The notes beneath the pieces are model-generated. The model had not been told where the DNA came from, made no database searches, and saw nothing but the letters and a program-made list of their open reading frames with translations. Made by a program: the position numbers and the translations under genes. Source: Lineus longissimus (Eukaryota > Nemertea > Pilidiophora > Heteronemertea > Lineidae). From it: a stretch of DNA of 64,000 bases. Positions 49,801 to 62,689 of the stretch are shown here, piece by piece. How positions within the stretch are numbered: the first letter of the stretch is position 1; every line of letters begins with the position of its first letter. The stretch is from assembly GCF_910592395.1 (NCBI RefSeq), contig NC_088308.1:3038001-3102000 (forward strand), in the 5' to 3' direction.

Positions 49801-51300
49801 AATCGATGATATACATGATGTCGTCAGCACGATATTTTCCGCGAACTGTCTGTGTCTTTCTGCATTATCATATGGTGTATCTTGGAAACGCAACAAACTT
49901 CGTACCTTGACATTTCCAATCAGACTTAACGACATACGATTAGCCCAGTGTCACGATTAGCCCACTGTCATTCTATTGTCACTGATTAGCCATCCTGGCT
50001 AGCCATTCTAGGAGGTGAGTTATCAAATGTATACTCAGCTAGCGTCTGTTAGTTCTGCAGCGTATTATTTCTAGAGGACTTTGGTACATTGGTCCCGCCT
50101 TTGAAAGTGGAAGATCACGCGAGAGTGGAAAATGAGATGGGGGTTCTTCGACTGGCCTATGCCACCGAGGATATACAAGCACGTGACTGACGCACGGTAC
50201 ACGATTGACGGTAATTTCTGTTTGAAAAAGCGACTGATTACAGCAGTCGTTGCTGGCAATCAAATGCCTGTGGCCTTGGAAAAAGAATACCGTTGCTCAA
50301 TCGAACCAACTTTTGTCAGGCGCATAAAAACAGGCGGGGACAATTCCCTTTTGTCAACCAAGAGATACATGATTTAAAAAGCACTGGGCAGACCCTACGA
50401 ACGACGAACGACGAGCGTCTGTCGTGTCGTAAAATCCTAGCATATTCTATACACTTAATCCTACGAGGAATCAGAGATCCGTGAAAGAAATTCATCGAAA
50501 CGGTATATTTACATACATGTACGCTCAGTTTAGCATTCCAGGTAAAATATGAGAGGTGGCCGAAAAATTATGGAAATCAATCCCCCAATTTGTAAATCAA
50601 ATCAAAATTGACCCGGCCACGAACGAAAATGCTTTGCGCTCCCGACTGAACCTACATGTTAGTGAATATGCTTTGTGTTAAAGATACAAAAAGGGCATCC
50701 CGTTGGTAATGTAATCATAAGGTATTTCTGAAAATAAGATCTTTACGCATAGATACGACGTAACAAAGGCCACAACCGTCAACGATTAAGCTTTTAAATG
50801 AGGACCTGGCGAACGAATTGGGCTGAACTCCGTCAGCTCAAGAAGGGATAATCAGAATGAGGGTTTTTTGTCGTCGGTTGCAAGACTGTTTTAGGTGGGT
50901 GGGTTGTGAATAGGGATTGAAGAGAGTTAAACTCATATCGGGGAATGAAAGCAGTGGAATATGAAGATAAATCTACATGTAATTGGAAATGTGAGTTGTC
51001 GTCAAATGGCAAAATATTTACAGTTCAAATGTCAGGCTACAGCTGGTCGGTTTTGGCGAGGATTTTTTAACTTATAATGTTTTGGAGTTATTCACACATT
51101 CAGTGCACATGTTCAGACGACAAAAACCGCGTGTCCTAACAATAAAAGGATTGATCTCAATTACTATGGTCACATTTCAATTTAGTTGAATTCAAGCACA
51201 TTTTAAAACGTAATAAAGTGGTTTTAATCTGCTAAAATTTTAAAGGTAAAAAGTGGTGTAACTTTCAAAAGAAGTTTAGAAAAGTAGATTAAAACAGTGT
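46836..51300. other. 4.4-kb stretch with no supported gene
   Basis: AT-rich sequence with scattered short ORFs, none with matching splice sites. Imperfect palindromes occur near 47030-47160 (aggaaatcaggggtt / aacccctgatttcct), which may mark the ends of a small inverted-repeat element of about 120 bp. Confidence 0.4.
47023..47160. mobile_element. Possible small inverted-repeat element
   Basis: Left end gaggaaatcaggggttgatg and right end taacccctgatttcctcagg form an inverted repeat (AGGAAATCAGGGGTT on both strands) about 120 bp apart, with no ORF between them. No target duplication was confirmed. Confidence 0.5.
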
Positions 51301-51306
51301 TCCTAC

Positions 51307-51326
51307 CTGTTGGTGTTGTTTGCCAT
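51307..51326 (-). CDS. Possible first coding exon of a - strand gene
   Basis: On the - strand, ATGGCAAACAACACCAACAG reads MANNTN and ends at a good donor (AG/gtagga). Upstream on the same strand, between 51470 and 51540, are two CCAAT boxes (ccaatcaata, ccaatcaaat) in a GC-richer patch. This could be a promoter with a first exon. No next exon could be assigned. Confidence 0.25.
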
Positions 51327-52295
51327 GACTGTGTCTTGTCGGTATGTGCGCCTCCAAAGTTCCTAGCTCTGCCTCTCCCCTGATCAGCAATGACTTTTAA
51401 CCACTGGCGCGCTTGGTTACAGGTACGTCATGACAACTCACCTGCTACGGCCGCGAAGGGATACGAGCTATTGATTGGCTGATGGAAGATGCGTAGGTTA
51501 AAAGGAGGGCGAGGTTGGCATAATTTGATTGGCAGGATGAGGCGGTATCGGTGCTTTGGAGAATGGTCATTAGCATGTACTATACTTCAAGGTAAGAGAA
51601 GTGAATTATGATATCATTTGGCGACCGAGGTTCGTTCTATATTTGTACTTGCGTCGGAATTCAGAATTACAAATGAGATGGACCATGAACCCGTACGGAT
51701 TATCTTTCAGCCTTTGATTTGATATGCATCGACTTATTGTCAAGACGAGACACCATAAGTAAGGTAAAGATGATAATAGCGCTTACAGTGTAGGAAACGG
51801 CTGGCGGAATGCCTACACAGGCTATATTGTACCGGGCAATAATAATTATCATATCGTTTTGTGGAAGAATTTCGGATGAAATCTAACGGTTCCATGTAGG
51901 ACAAGGCGCCTAAGGCTCAGGTTGCGATCTTACCCTATATATCTACATGTATATATATTTGTTACCCATTACATCAAACTGGGTCAGTACCGAGTCCTCA
52001 TCAGGCGCGTGTGGAATTGTCCACTCAACGCTTAGGATGTAAGCGTTACCTAGCCACTATTCGCACCGTTGATTCTCTCATGGAATCGGAGATAAACTGC
52101 TACTGTACAGACACAGTTCATCTCTTAAAGCAGATATGTACACTCCTGACACAGTGGACTGGCCTCGTTCCTCACTCTAACCAAATGAGGATGACGTGAT
52201 GGGCCCATCTCCCAGGGATTGGCACAATTAATGGGGAATGTTTGAAACAAAAATTTGAAGCCAAACAAACATTTGCAAAAATTACAAACACGAAG

Positions 52296-52301
52296 TTTAT
52301 T
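52296..52301 (-). terminator. Possible poly(A) signal of the long 3' UTR gene
   Basis: AATAAA on the - strand, followed downstream by a GT-rich run (gtgtttgtaatttttgcaaatgtttg on that strand is split here by position only). It would set the end of a 3' UTR of about 4.5 kb. Confidence 0.35.
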
Positions 52302-52376
52302 CTTTCTCTAGTTTAAGTGATGATAAATATGACTAGACAAAGGCAGCCCAATGAAATACAAATGAACAACATTATA

Positions 52377-52553
52377 CAGTAGAACCTCTCTATAGCATAC
52401 ACCCTAAGGACTGCCAATTGCTGTCCTTGATAAAGAGGTTTAGTGATTACAGATGTCAAATTGAATAGAATTGAAAATTTGGGACCAAAATCAGTGTCCT
52501 TAGTATAGAGGGCTGTCCTCTTGCAGAGGTGTCCGCTTAGGGAGATTCCACTG
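52377..52553. mobile_element. Tc1/pogo-like MITE with TA target site
   Basis: 177 bp, flanked by TA on both sides. The ends are inverted repeats (CAGTAGAACCTCTC and, from the right, CAGTGGAATCTCCC). The interior keeps the words typical of this MITE type: tgtccttgataaagaggt, gggaccaaaatcag and agaggtgtccgctt. It encodes nothing. Confidence 0.75.
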
Positions 52554-52811
52554 TATATACCAGGAAATCGAGGATCATATGCAGAAAAGTGCTAAGTGCA
52601 CTTCCCTTTTTGAACTCTTTTTTAACATAAAGAGAAATAGAATTGAACAATTTGGGACCAAAATCAGTATCCTTAGTATAGAGGGCTGTCCTCTTGCAGA
52701 GGTGTCCGCTTGGGGAGATTCCACTGTATATACCAGGAAATCGAGGATCATATGCAGAATAGTGCTAAGTGCACTTCCCTTTTTGAACTCTTTTTTAACA
52801 TAAAGAGAAAT
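52463..52811 (+). repeat. 173-bp tandem duplication of the MITE's right half and its flank
   Basis: Two copies with the word gggaccaaaatcagt at 52481 and 52654, and the MITE end ccactgtata at 52548 and 52721. The unit includes flanking DNA (aaatcgaggatcatatgcag, ttcccttttt). They differ by very few bases, so the duplication is recent. It lies in the probable 3' UTR of the - strand gene. Confidence 0.85.
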
Positions 52812-55800
52812 TTCAAAAGTTTCCAACATGTCTTTTACTTTCAATTTTGCTGTATCGGATGCAAATCCCATGAAATTGGGCCACAAGGGAAAAGAAAGCA
52901 AGTTTGTATCCCTTCTATGAAGTAAGGGGGTGAGTGAGCATATTTCTGTATAAGAGCCACGAATTTTGGCTTTGGGTGAAGAATCAACAAGGTTCATGAT
53001 GGAGACCATGGTACCCAGTGTTAAATCATTAATCTGCAGAGGCCGACCACAAGCATGAACAACTCATGATTCACCTATAGTTAGTATTCTGTGAATTGTA
53101 CTCAAAGAGGTTATTCCCAATCTGTCTATAAGAAACAATGGTGTACATTTCTTTAATCTATTTACTCTTCTGAAACATAAGGTAGGATGGTACAATTACA
53201 ACCTCAGGACAAATACAGCATCAATCTCTTAGTGTGTACTGCTAGCTCTTTTCCACACAGTATAGAGGTTATAACTGCACAACTTTACCTTACATCAAAG
53301 CATGCTTTGGCTCCTGTCTACGAATGATCGATTTTGTCTTAGTTTTTATTTTTAATGCTAATCAAAAATATAATATACATCACATGAAACTAGTCCTTTT
53401 CTGTATTAAAGAATGGTATTTTGAGTTTTAAAGTACATAAGGTATTCAGAGCAAAGCGCAGGCCTTACATTTTAACAAGAAAAAAAAAGATGCATAAAAT
53501 AGAGAGAATACAATTATTATTATGACACAATTCTTAGTTGATTATTTACAGTTAAAATGAAAATGCTGATTATCCACATACATGTAACACTTAGACACAT
53601 AATGGGATTTTGCATTTGAAAGAATATTCGTTACAATCCCCCCCCCTCCCCCAAGGTCTGTGAGAAATATATCCTAGGCCTGACGACTTACTACCTGATT
53701 AGCTGTGATGTGGTGGGTCAAATTTGTGAGTAATTTTGGGTCAGGGCAGAAACTGTAACTCACAACACTTCAAATTATCATCATCAAAGGCTGGGATTTT
53801 GATATATATACAATCTACTGAGGAACATTCACAGACCAGTCATAAAATATGTTACATTAATGATTCATAATCCGACAACAATTTGGCATCGTTGATGCAA
53901 CGGCATTATATCGGGGGCACAAAAGGTCAAACTTCCAAAAGGCTGATGGCAATCTATGTATTCAATACAAATCTATGTATTCTATGGAGAATAACTAAAA
54001 TTTAAAATGGTCAATTATGAGTACAAAATCCTTATTCTGACTAGCAGCTTTAATACCTACCTCTCGTACCATTCAGAGACTTGAGTCCAAAATGTTACAT
54101 AAACATATATGCAAGCTCACATGATCAACTGCCTGTGGGGTTCTTGAAACTCCTATGATTAATCAAAGAAAGCTAATCCCGCCAAAGATTTTTGACAGGG
54201 TTGTTTAAACTCCTATTTTTATTGTTTTACTCTAGATTCAGATTTTTTGGTGAAAAAACTTTGATCCAGTTCTTTTTCTTAACTTGATAACCTCACTCAA
54301 AAGGATATAATCACAAATAGTTTAGTTTCACCCAAATGTATCATCGGAGTTGCCAACATTTCAAGTAAATCGTAAAGATTACCATCAGCCTACAAAGCTT
54401 TAACACAGACATGATTGTATTTACAAAGTTCATAAAAAAAACAATTCATACACATGGCAGAAACAGACAATAACTTACAATTATGCAAAGGTGAATTATT
54501 TTAACTTGTAGTGCATTTCCACCCAATAATAAAGTGTGAAGTAACAAACTTTTAAGCCATTGCCGTTTTATAACAAAACAATTGTAACAGACAGCATTGA
54601 CATAAACTTGGGTATAATGTTATTCAAAGGTTTACAGAAACTTCAAATATATACATATATTTATATAATCTATGTACAAATAGGTCTCGTACAACTTGAT
54701 GTGGTACAATTAAGTGAAAGGTAAGGTACAGTGGTGCCATTATCGTTTAGAGAGTAGAGAACAGCTGGCTGTACACATTAGGTGCACATAGTGGTTATAA
54801 TTGTACTCATGCCATAACTGTACCACTTTACCCTACATGGTTTGATGCAAGAACAACTTGGATAAGAACAATCCAACATGATAAACATCTTTTTAGCTTA
54901 AAACTCTGCAATAAAAAACTTTACAGCCAATAAATTCAACCAGTGCATTAAGCCTTTCTTATAACATATCTGTCGCAGAGTATCTAATTTTGATGCAGCG
55001 ACGTTCAAGAAATTGCTGCTTTGTAGAGAAGTGCATTTTGTTGCGGCATGCAACAAGAATCGCTGAACTTGTCTGCAGCAGGCTTTAGACAAATCAACCA
55101 GCTAAAACTAGATCAGACTTAAACAACTGTCCAAATTCACAGACTGTTTCGTTGACATACCATAAAAGGAATAAACGTAAAGATATTACTTCAACAAATA
55201 AATGCAACAACTTCTTTGAGAGAAAGTAACTCATTCCAGGATGTAATCAAGTGCAGTGTATCAAAATGCTGTTTTCTCAAAACCTCTAACTTTCTTAATG
55301 TACAAATTTACATGTAACTATAACCATGATTGTACCCCCATTCAAAATATACCCTATCTTTCTAAAACAACTCATTTTTGAATCCACTGTCCACTTTATT
55401 TGCCATTTGAATAAAATATAACTCCATCTTTAAATCTATTATAGCAATGTGCGAAAAATTATAGTACAGATGTGCAAATTAAGAAAAGCAACTCTTGAAA
55501 TGTGTTCCTGTACAAAGTTGCAAAAGAAACCCCCAAAAAGTAGGGTACGGAAAATAGCCCTTAGCAATAAAACCTTCTGAGCATATGAAGCATAGAATAC
55601 TGAATTTGTACAATGTTTTGTTTTTTTATGTTTGGCTATGCTTGTTTGAAAGGTAAACAAATCAGTATTCATTCCAAGATGTACAGCACCAATGCAACAC
55701 AGTTGGGACTTGTATCATCAAGCTAAAAAGACCTGCGTGTAGTAGTGTTGTCCTGCAATGAGTGTTACCTCTGAACAACACAGTATTAGCAACAAGATGA

Positions 55801-56810
55801 CGCACAAAATGAAAAGACTAGAGCAGCAATATTTTCAACCAATTTCATTAGAATATGGAGCCGGCATTTTATGGCCAACTAGGTCGTAGGCACTGTTGAT
55901 TCATTAATGACAACAAGTTTTAAAATCAGATAGACAAACATGACATAAAAATTGCATAAAATCAAATAGTTTTAAATTTAATTCCCACAAAAAATTTAAA
56001 ATAAACAAAACACTAACAGGATTTTGACATTTTCTGCCAGAAATATTCAGATCTGTACACTCATATTTAAGTACGGTGCAAGTAATAAGTAATCCTGAAA
56101 GTAACCTGCCGTGTGACAACTATGAATCTGACTCGGTTTTTCCCCACTTCACAAAGATTGTTCAAAAATAAGTCAATATAAGTGTCTTAAGTGCGAGTCT
56201 TGAAATTGAAATGCTCGTGGTGGGGGGAGGCACAGACTACCACACACATGGGATACTGACCACGAGAGATCCTGGTGGTCAGCAGAGGAACTTCTCAAAT
56301 GTGTGCCACATTTTACATCAAAACAGTTCCTGTCTTTAACTGATGGGGTAGAGATGTAATCTACTCATATAGTGAGGTGAAATTGGTGACAATGAAACTC
56401 ATGGAGGCTTTAAAGTACTTTAGCACAATAAGATTGAATAACCCTCACTGAAAATGTTTTGCCTATTTAATATGCACACAATGTATCACAGAAAGTACCA
56501 TCTAATATTATGTACAAAAATCCCACAGGTTGCTTATTCTGATTGAATAACATAAGTCCGTTGTTCCTTTTTTGGTGAAGTCGATCTTAAAAGTGCCGCA
56601 AGAGTGAAGCGCTTTGATGACCCGGGATACATTTGTGAGTGGATCTCTTTAAGAGATCCGTGGAAACGATCACTTACTCCATTGTTGTTATTTACAAAAC
56701 TTGACGTCTCATTCTAACTTAATTTCATATCGTCAGAACAAAAATATTTAGTGATTGAGTAATTGACTTTTTAAAGTCCCCTGTCCACTTTTAAACATCA
56801 CTTGTCTTTT

Positions 56811-56936
56811 TCAAACTTCCACGTTTCCATATGTTAAGTTTTCCAGTTGCTCCCGTCGCTTCTTAGCTAGGTTTTTCGCGATGCTCTGCTGTCGAGCGGT
56901 TGTGTTTGCTTTATCAAACGGTTGTAGACAGAATAC
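56811..56936 (-). CDS. Last coding exon of an unidentified gene
   Basis: On the - strand, ctattttccag/GTA opens a phase-0 exon of 41 residues that ends in TGA at 56813-56811. It reads VFCLQPFDKANTTARQQS, then a basic helix-like IAKNLAKKRREQLENL and the end TYGNVEV. GC content rises here compared with the flanks. The basic amphipathic stretch suggests a helical C-terminal tail. I do not recognise the protein, and no upstream exon was found up to the window end, so the preceding intron may exceed 7 kb. Confidence 0.55.
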   Translation of the reverse strand, partial: VFCLQPFDKANTTARQQSIAKNLAKKRREQLENLTYGNVEV

Positions 56937-58687
56937 CTGGAAAATAGAAACAATGACTCAAAAAACATCTTCAACCAAAAATATTTCTGAAAAAAGTCAC
57001 ACGCTGGCTTTTCTTTCAGACGGCAGAACCTCTTATATTGAAGACTAGGTAAATAACTTCTTGCTGTTATCAGAAAAACCTGATGTCTGTTGGAATTTCC
57101 TTAGAAATGCATTTAAAATTCATTGGCATTTAGTAAGTATTACTCTACTTTTTTTCATTAAAACACAAGCTTTCAATTTAAACTGATGACACGCCTGTGG
57201 CATGGAAAGAATTGTCTTGTGTTCACTTGGTGCTCAAAATCTGTTTTTCAAAGATTCCCTTTTTTACATATCTGATGAAGCCAAAATGTCTCCTTTCTGA
57301 AATCTCATTTTACAATATGAAAAACTGTTTTGTTTACAACTTCTGTACACAATCATGCATTTTTAAACAATTAACAATATTAAAAACAGTACATGGTCAA
57401 TTCATGAAAAAGATCCTGCTATTTGTTTCGTTTTCGTCAAAGATCATTCTGGAGTAAAAACTGATAACATATTGTTATGAATAACCAATACAAGGTACTA
57501 CAGGTAAAAAGTAAGACTTTGGTCAACACGGATACAACATCCTTGGACATGATAAAGAATCCACGGGCAACACTTGCCGATTAGGCATGGCAGGGCGAGG
57601 ATATTATTCCATTTGATGTAGTTAAAGATCCATTAGGATGTTAACTGGCTATGAATTATTACTGACCAGATGACCCAAACTGTCGGGGGAAATAACCACG
57701 AGGCTAATCAAATGAAATCTGATGGGATAGCATGATATCTTGTGTGATACTCTGTACAGCTCTATTGACCAATCTGAAGCACTGAAGAATTCTTTTTCGA
57801 TGCCGACAATGATAAATTTATCAGGTATACATGTACTTCTTCAGTCTAACAGTTTTACTGTCTGGCCGATTTTGTCAGGGAAACCCAGCAGCCAATAGGC
57901 CTATACTCGTCATAGTCTTTATCAAAAGCTTGGGGGGAAGTTTTTTAAGGGATTGTTTTTTCTCGATATCTATTTGAGACTGTGAACATTTCTGGAAAAT
58001 AATTAAAGGTAATACAGAGACATACTGGTACATATTTAATGCAACTGACATACAGACATGACAAACATTAAATGGTGAAAAGCTAATGCAGGCATTATAT
58101 GCAGTGTGTCACTATAAAGTTGGGATTTTTGGAAACAAGCATACAAATAATGGAGAAAAATGTTAGAACATGAATGAATTAGGGTGTGGTGTTAGTAAAT
58201 AGATTTTTTTCAGTGCTGAATTGTATACTACATGTAATTGGTTTAATGAAATAAACAACTGAAATTGAAGAAATAATACGTAAAGTATATACATGTATAT
58301 AGTAAAGTCTATATCATGAGATATCACTACTTATATAAAAAAGATCAACGGACGATGACGTAAAACAGACTGAAGATTTGGATTTTTTTATATAAACTTG
58401 AAATGAGAGAAATTGATGATGATCAAATTCAAACAATATTGTAAGAGTATAACACCCCTCAAATGAGCAATTTTTGTGGCAGCAACCTACGGCAATTGTC
58501 ACTGTGATCAGGAATAAAAGAATTACTTGTCTGCGTCCAAATGCAGTAATCGCTTGTTTTGATATTGAAGGCAGGTCACAGAGATCGCATATTCTTGCCG
58601 CGTGTCCCTACGATGACCACCGCAAAGGAGAGACTTTTGGTCGAATGGCAGGTGGCAGCAACGAAACTGCTTGTTCGTGGGGCGCTT

Positions 58688-58760
58688 AAGGTAAGTGCTA
58701 TCTTGGGGTAAGATAAGTGCTAGCTTGAGGTAAGGTAAGTGGTAACTTGGGGTAATTAAA
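58688..58760 (+). repeat. Short degenerate tandem repeat (ggtaag-type)
   Basis: Three units of about 24-27 bp around ggtaagtgctatcttgggg (58690, 58712, 58736). Each unit contains a perfect or near-perfect GGTAAGT donor-like word. Confidence 0.6.
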
Positions 58761-59574
58761 AGTACCAGTGTTAGTCTCGGGATGTTAGTATGATTCATTT
58801 AATTCCTTTACCAGGACAGCGAGCGCGTGGAAGGTGATGAACTTTGAAATAAGGACACGAAAGTTTCATGTAGTACAATATTTAGATTTAGATGCAAAGG
58901 ATAATAATGTTACCCCAAGGTTGTTTTTAACCAAAAACCTATAAAATTAATCCTATACTTGATACTTTGTTTCTTCAAAAGGCTGCAGGGAAAGAGATAC
59001 CTCGAATTAATCGTATCGACCTACATTATAAAGCCAACAACTCCAAACACCAGCAGTAAATTACCTCTCGTCAGGCTAATCATGAACTCTTAGCTCTATT
59101 AATAGAGCATGCTGAGCCAGCCAGCAATGTCGTGTCAATCCCATCTTTCTTCAGGTTGCCTTTTGTCTACCTAAGGGAGATCAATGGGTTTGAAGGACAG
59201 ATCAAAACTGTATCATCTTCATGTCCATTGGCAAGGCTCTTAACTTGCTTCTCTCCTCTCACGAGCAAAAGATTTGCAAAAACTTTACGGAAGACACTGG
59301 CACTATTACGTCACGTCAGTCCCTTCAAGACAGATGACTCTAAAGAGTGGTTTACTGATCAAACACCGATGTGTTAATTGTTCTCCGACATCTCTCTAAT
59401 TTTGATTCATTATCCATTAATTTCAATTACAAGGACCATTTCCCACCCCAACATTATGGTTCGATCTGTGACAACTTTTGAGATCAGGTTCGATATTGTT
59501 TTCTTTTACTCAGTGCACCACAGTCAACCTCGTTATCTCAGATCTTGAAATGTACTAACTTAATTCAGAAAGTA

Positions 59575-59765
59575 AATTTTATCGGCAATGGAATCTCTCT
59601 GAGCAGACAACTCTCTATTAAGGACATCCTCTCTACTAAGGACAATACATTCGGTCCAAAATCAGAAATTTCCATTGAATTGGACCTCTGTAATCAAGGC
59701 ACCTCGCAATTGAAGACAATATTTGTCAGCCTCATAGGTGTCCTTGATAGAGAGGTTGACAGTTT
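59575..59765. mobile_element. Decayed copy of the pogo-like MITE
   Basis: It shares ordered words with the MITE at 52377: ggaatctctctg, ctctattaaggacatcctct, ggtccaaaatcag, ggtgtccttgatagagaggtt. The ends are eroded. Confidence 0.6.
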
Positions 59766-60659
59766 TTATCATGCGGTATCATATAAATTGTTATGAGGAT
59801 ACAACAAGCAGATAAAGTGAACAGCTCCGCTATGATGTAAACGGAAACTGAATAAACTGTATGGAAGTATTGTAGGTATGAAAACTAAAATAAATGATAA
59901 ATAAGTCTAACCATTAGGATCGGACTAGGGATCAGATTTCACTACAGTGAATAATACTTTGCATTGCTATAACAGGCAAATCTGTGGTGGAAGGGTATCT
60001 CATTTAACATTTTTGTTGTATTCATCTAAACTAGCAAGGCTGGTACAGCTAGTGCATTCCTAATATCTTATTCTCAAAGAGCACCCTGGAGAGTCAGTTT
60101 TTCAACTTGTCAAAGAATCAGGTCAGCGTTCCATCTTACAGAGCCAGCCTACCATGGTAAGGCAGTAGGTTTTCCAACAGAACTGGACAAGTCACATCTT
60201 TACTCATTGCAGGCCTGCATGGTAAGCTGGAACACCAGTCCTATTTCACACAATGTTGGGAAACTGCTCCTCCAGGGTGACTAAAGTTAAATGTGTAATT
60301 GTAACTGACCTTTGGGGGAAGACTCCTAAAGATACATTGGAAATTGTAACGATATTCCGCTGCATAGAATGAGATGTAGTAGAACTCCATTGCCTCCATG
60401 CAGGAAAATAGTTGGGGACAATTATGCATGTTGAAGCCGTGTTCTACTCTATTCTACTATTCTAGTGACTGCAATATTCTAGCAAGCACCTCCAAATTAA
60501 ATTTTTGAGAAGCTCTTCCAGTTAGATGCTGCAAACTGCAAACATTTGTGAGCACATTCTATTTTTTTGTATTTTGCAAATAATCTCGATTTCCCAAAAA
60601 TTTCCACCGAACATGACCTGATCTGCCAAATGCAAATAGCTCGCTGCTTTGCCAGCTAA

Positions 60660-60800
60660 ATATAAAGTGCTGCCAGATTAAACGTGAGCAGCTCTAATAA
60701 TCTGAATGGGAGCAACTCTTTAGCAAATTAAACACGAGAAGCTCTTACAAATGAAATTTGGGCAGTTCTAACAAATGTGAGCGACTCAGAAATCAAATGC
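60660..60800 (+). repeat. Degenerate ~25-bp tandem repeat
   Basis: Successive units of the type attaaacgtgagcagctctaa (near 60676, 60702, 60727, 60752, 60777), each ending in an (a)gcagctct(t)acaaa-like word. Divergence is high. Confidence 0.5.
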
Positions 60801-61744
60801 GAGGTGACCCTAGAAATCGAATAAGAGATGGCCTGACATATCTAATGTGAGTTGCTTTGCTAAGTGTTGGTAGTACGCACAAATAATTGATTAAATGTTT
60901 TTCCTCAGAGTAATGTCTGAAATTAAAACCTATCGGATTATATCCCAGATGAACCAAAAATGTTGTGTCACAAACCCCATCAGTAAATTGTCGTTGTTAA
61001 ATTATTTCAAATATTGATAATCTCTAACAACAATTCCTAGATTAAGAATTTAACGATGATAAATTCCAATATCGTCTCATGTTTCTTAATTTTTCTTAAG
61101 GCCGTCAATGTTTTAATCCCCAAATCTGAACGATTAAAAGCCAGAATTGTTAGTAAACACTTCAGAAACAGAAATTATCCTGAAAGACAGAACTTTTTAA
61201 CAATGTTCCGAGGAATTAAATCGACAACTGAAGGCAACACACAAATGAAACTTAAATTTGAACTAATAATATAATAATAATTTCAAGTCCTGAACTATTG
61301 CACTTTACGAGGCTGTGCAGTGATTGCCGCACGTTCTATAGGCAGGTTACATAGAAGTCAGCGTTAGACATAAATCTATTCTCAATTCACATGTGAACAG
61401 AAGAATGACAATACATTTCTGAAGTGCAGTGCTCTGGAAATCTTTTGTTCGCATATGAATCATGTATCTTTGCATATAAGACTCGGTTTACATAGGAATC
61501 ACGTTTTTCACTCGTCATGGCTCATGATTCACATGTCACGTGTCATGAACATGCTAGTTATTTGAGTTAAACTTGAAAACATGTCATGACATGACAATTC
61601 AATCAAAAGGTTGAAAAGTGACATCCCATGAATCGTATGTAGCCTAAATGACTTATTTGCTCTTTGAGTGACATTTTGTAAGTGACAACATGAATTCTAT
61701 GTAAACCCAGCCTAACACAATGACCTCTATGTAAATGCAGGGAG

Positions 61745-61990
61745 GGTTTAACACACTGTGTGTGTAGCGCAGTTGTGTACTGGTATCAATGGTGGCCAAC
61801 TCTCTTTTCCAAGGTCATGGGTTCAAACCCCAGTATGGGTGCCGCTTTGTCCTTCAGGTTGAGATCAGGTGTGTGCTGTAATGATGGCAGCCACTTGATA
61901 CCCAAGAGTGCCTCTATAGAGACTTATGATAGTGACAGTGGTTGTGAAGCGCTTTAATGCAGACCCTGATATGTAAAAAGCACCACATAT
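61745..61990 (+). repeat. Full-length-looking tRNA-derived SINE
   Basis: A-box tgtagcgcagttgtg and B-box ggtcatgggttcaaacc head a ~245-bp element, followed by a body (ggttgagatcaggtgtgtgctg) and a 3' tail (gaagcgctttaatgcagacc...atatgtaaaaagcacc) like those of LINE-mobilised SINEs. It is the best preserved SINE of the window. The tail shares its gcgct core with the LINE end near 12360. Confidence 0.7.
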
Positions 61991-62089
61991 GAAAACTGCT
62001 ATTATGTTAAAACCTCCCTGGTAAACGTGATCTCACCAACCTAACGACCACTATAAAAGCTTAAAGAATTACTTTGACTTTTACTAGGT

Positions 62090-62165
62090 TCTCACTGCTG
62101 ACTAGGTGGACTAGGTTGACTAGGTTGACTAGTTGATAGCTTCTGACTAGGTTCTTGCGACTCCT
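62090..62165 (+). repeat. Short tandem repeat (gactaggtt)n
   Basis: A cluster of ctaggttgactagg-type words with some imperfect copies. Confidence 0.6.
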
Positions 62166-62689
62166 GCTCAGGTCCAATAAGTTAAGAATACATACACTCT
62201 ACTGACACCCTCCAGAGTGAGGAGCCAAGATAGGACTCCGATTTGATAACTAGTGAAAGTATTAAAAGATTAGTACTTTTTTTAAGCCAAGGGAGGGTGT
62301 GGTCAATCTATGGGTTCTCATAATCACAACACCGTGGATTCAATACCTGATGCTCACAAATTGTGACCTTCTTTGAAACACGTATATAAAGCTTATATAT
62401 TATGGGCTGAAGTGTTTATTTGGGATCCTTTTGGTAAGCGTGGATAAGTGAATAATGGTACTACAGATAATTTTCAGATTTAAGTCCAATGGAGAGAGAT
62501 CTTGCAGCATACTGTGAGGTTCCTTCTCATATAACCAATGTTTCAAATTTGGGCATATCTACAAACACTGATATAAACAGTAGACAGAAATAAACTGCCT
62601 TTCAGTTGGTCCGTTGTTAAATCATCACCAGCTCAGATTCATGCCAGAATTTTCGCTGACTAAACTTTTGCTATATTCACAGAAAAAGC

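Larger units (their letters stand above)
52302..56810 (-). other. Probable long AT-rich 3' UTR
   Basis: From the stop codon of the - strand exon at 56813 to the poly(A) signal at 52296 I see no other exon on either strand. The sequence is evenly AT-rich. A ~4.5-kb 3' UTR is an inference from this absence and the shared strand. A separate downstream gene cannot be excluded. Confidence 0.4.
56937..61740. other. Probable intron or intergenic DNA with decayed repeats
   Basis: AT-rich with no supported exon. It contains a splice-donor-like short repeat (58688-58760), a MITE remnant (59575-59765) and a degenerate ~25-bp tandem repeat (60660-60800). Confidence 0.45.

Noticed and set aside
50132-50377. 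81-codon + strand ORF (MRWGFFDWPMPP...)
   Set aside because: It looked coding-like at first, but the opposite strand is open as well and there is no domain or splice partner.
52575-53009. 144-codon - strand ORF
   Set aside because: It spans a 173-bp tandem duplication of MITE-derived sequence and repeats itself. There is no splice or start support.
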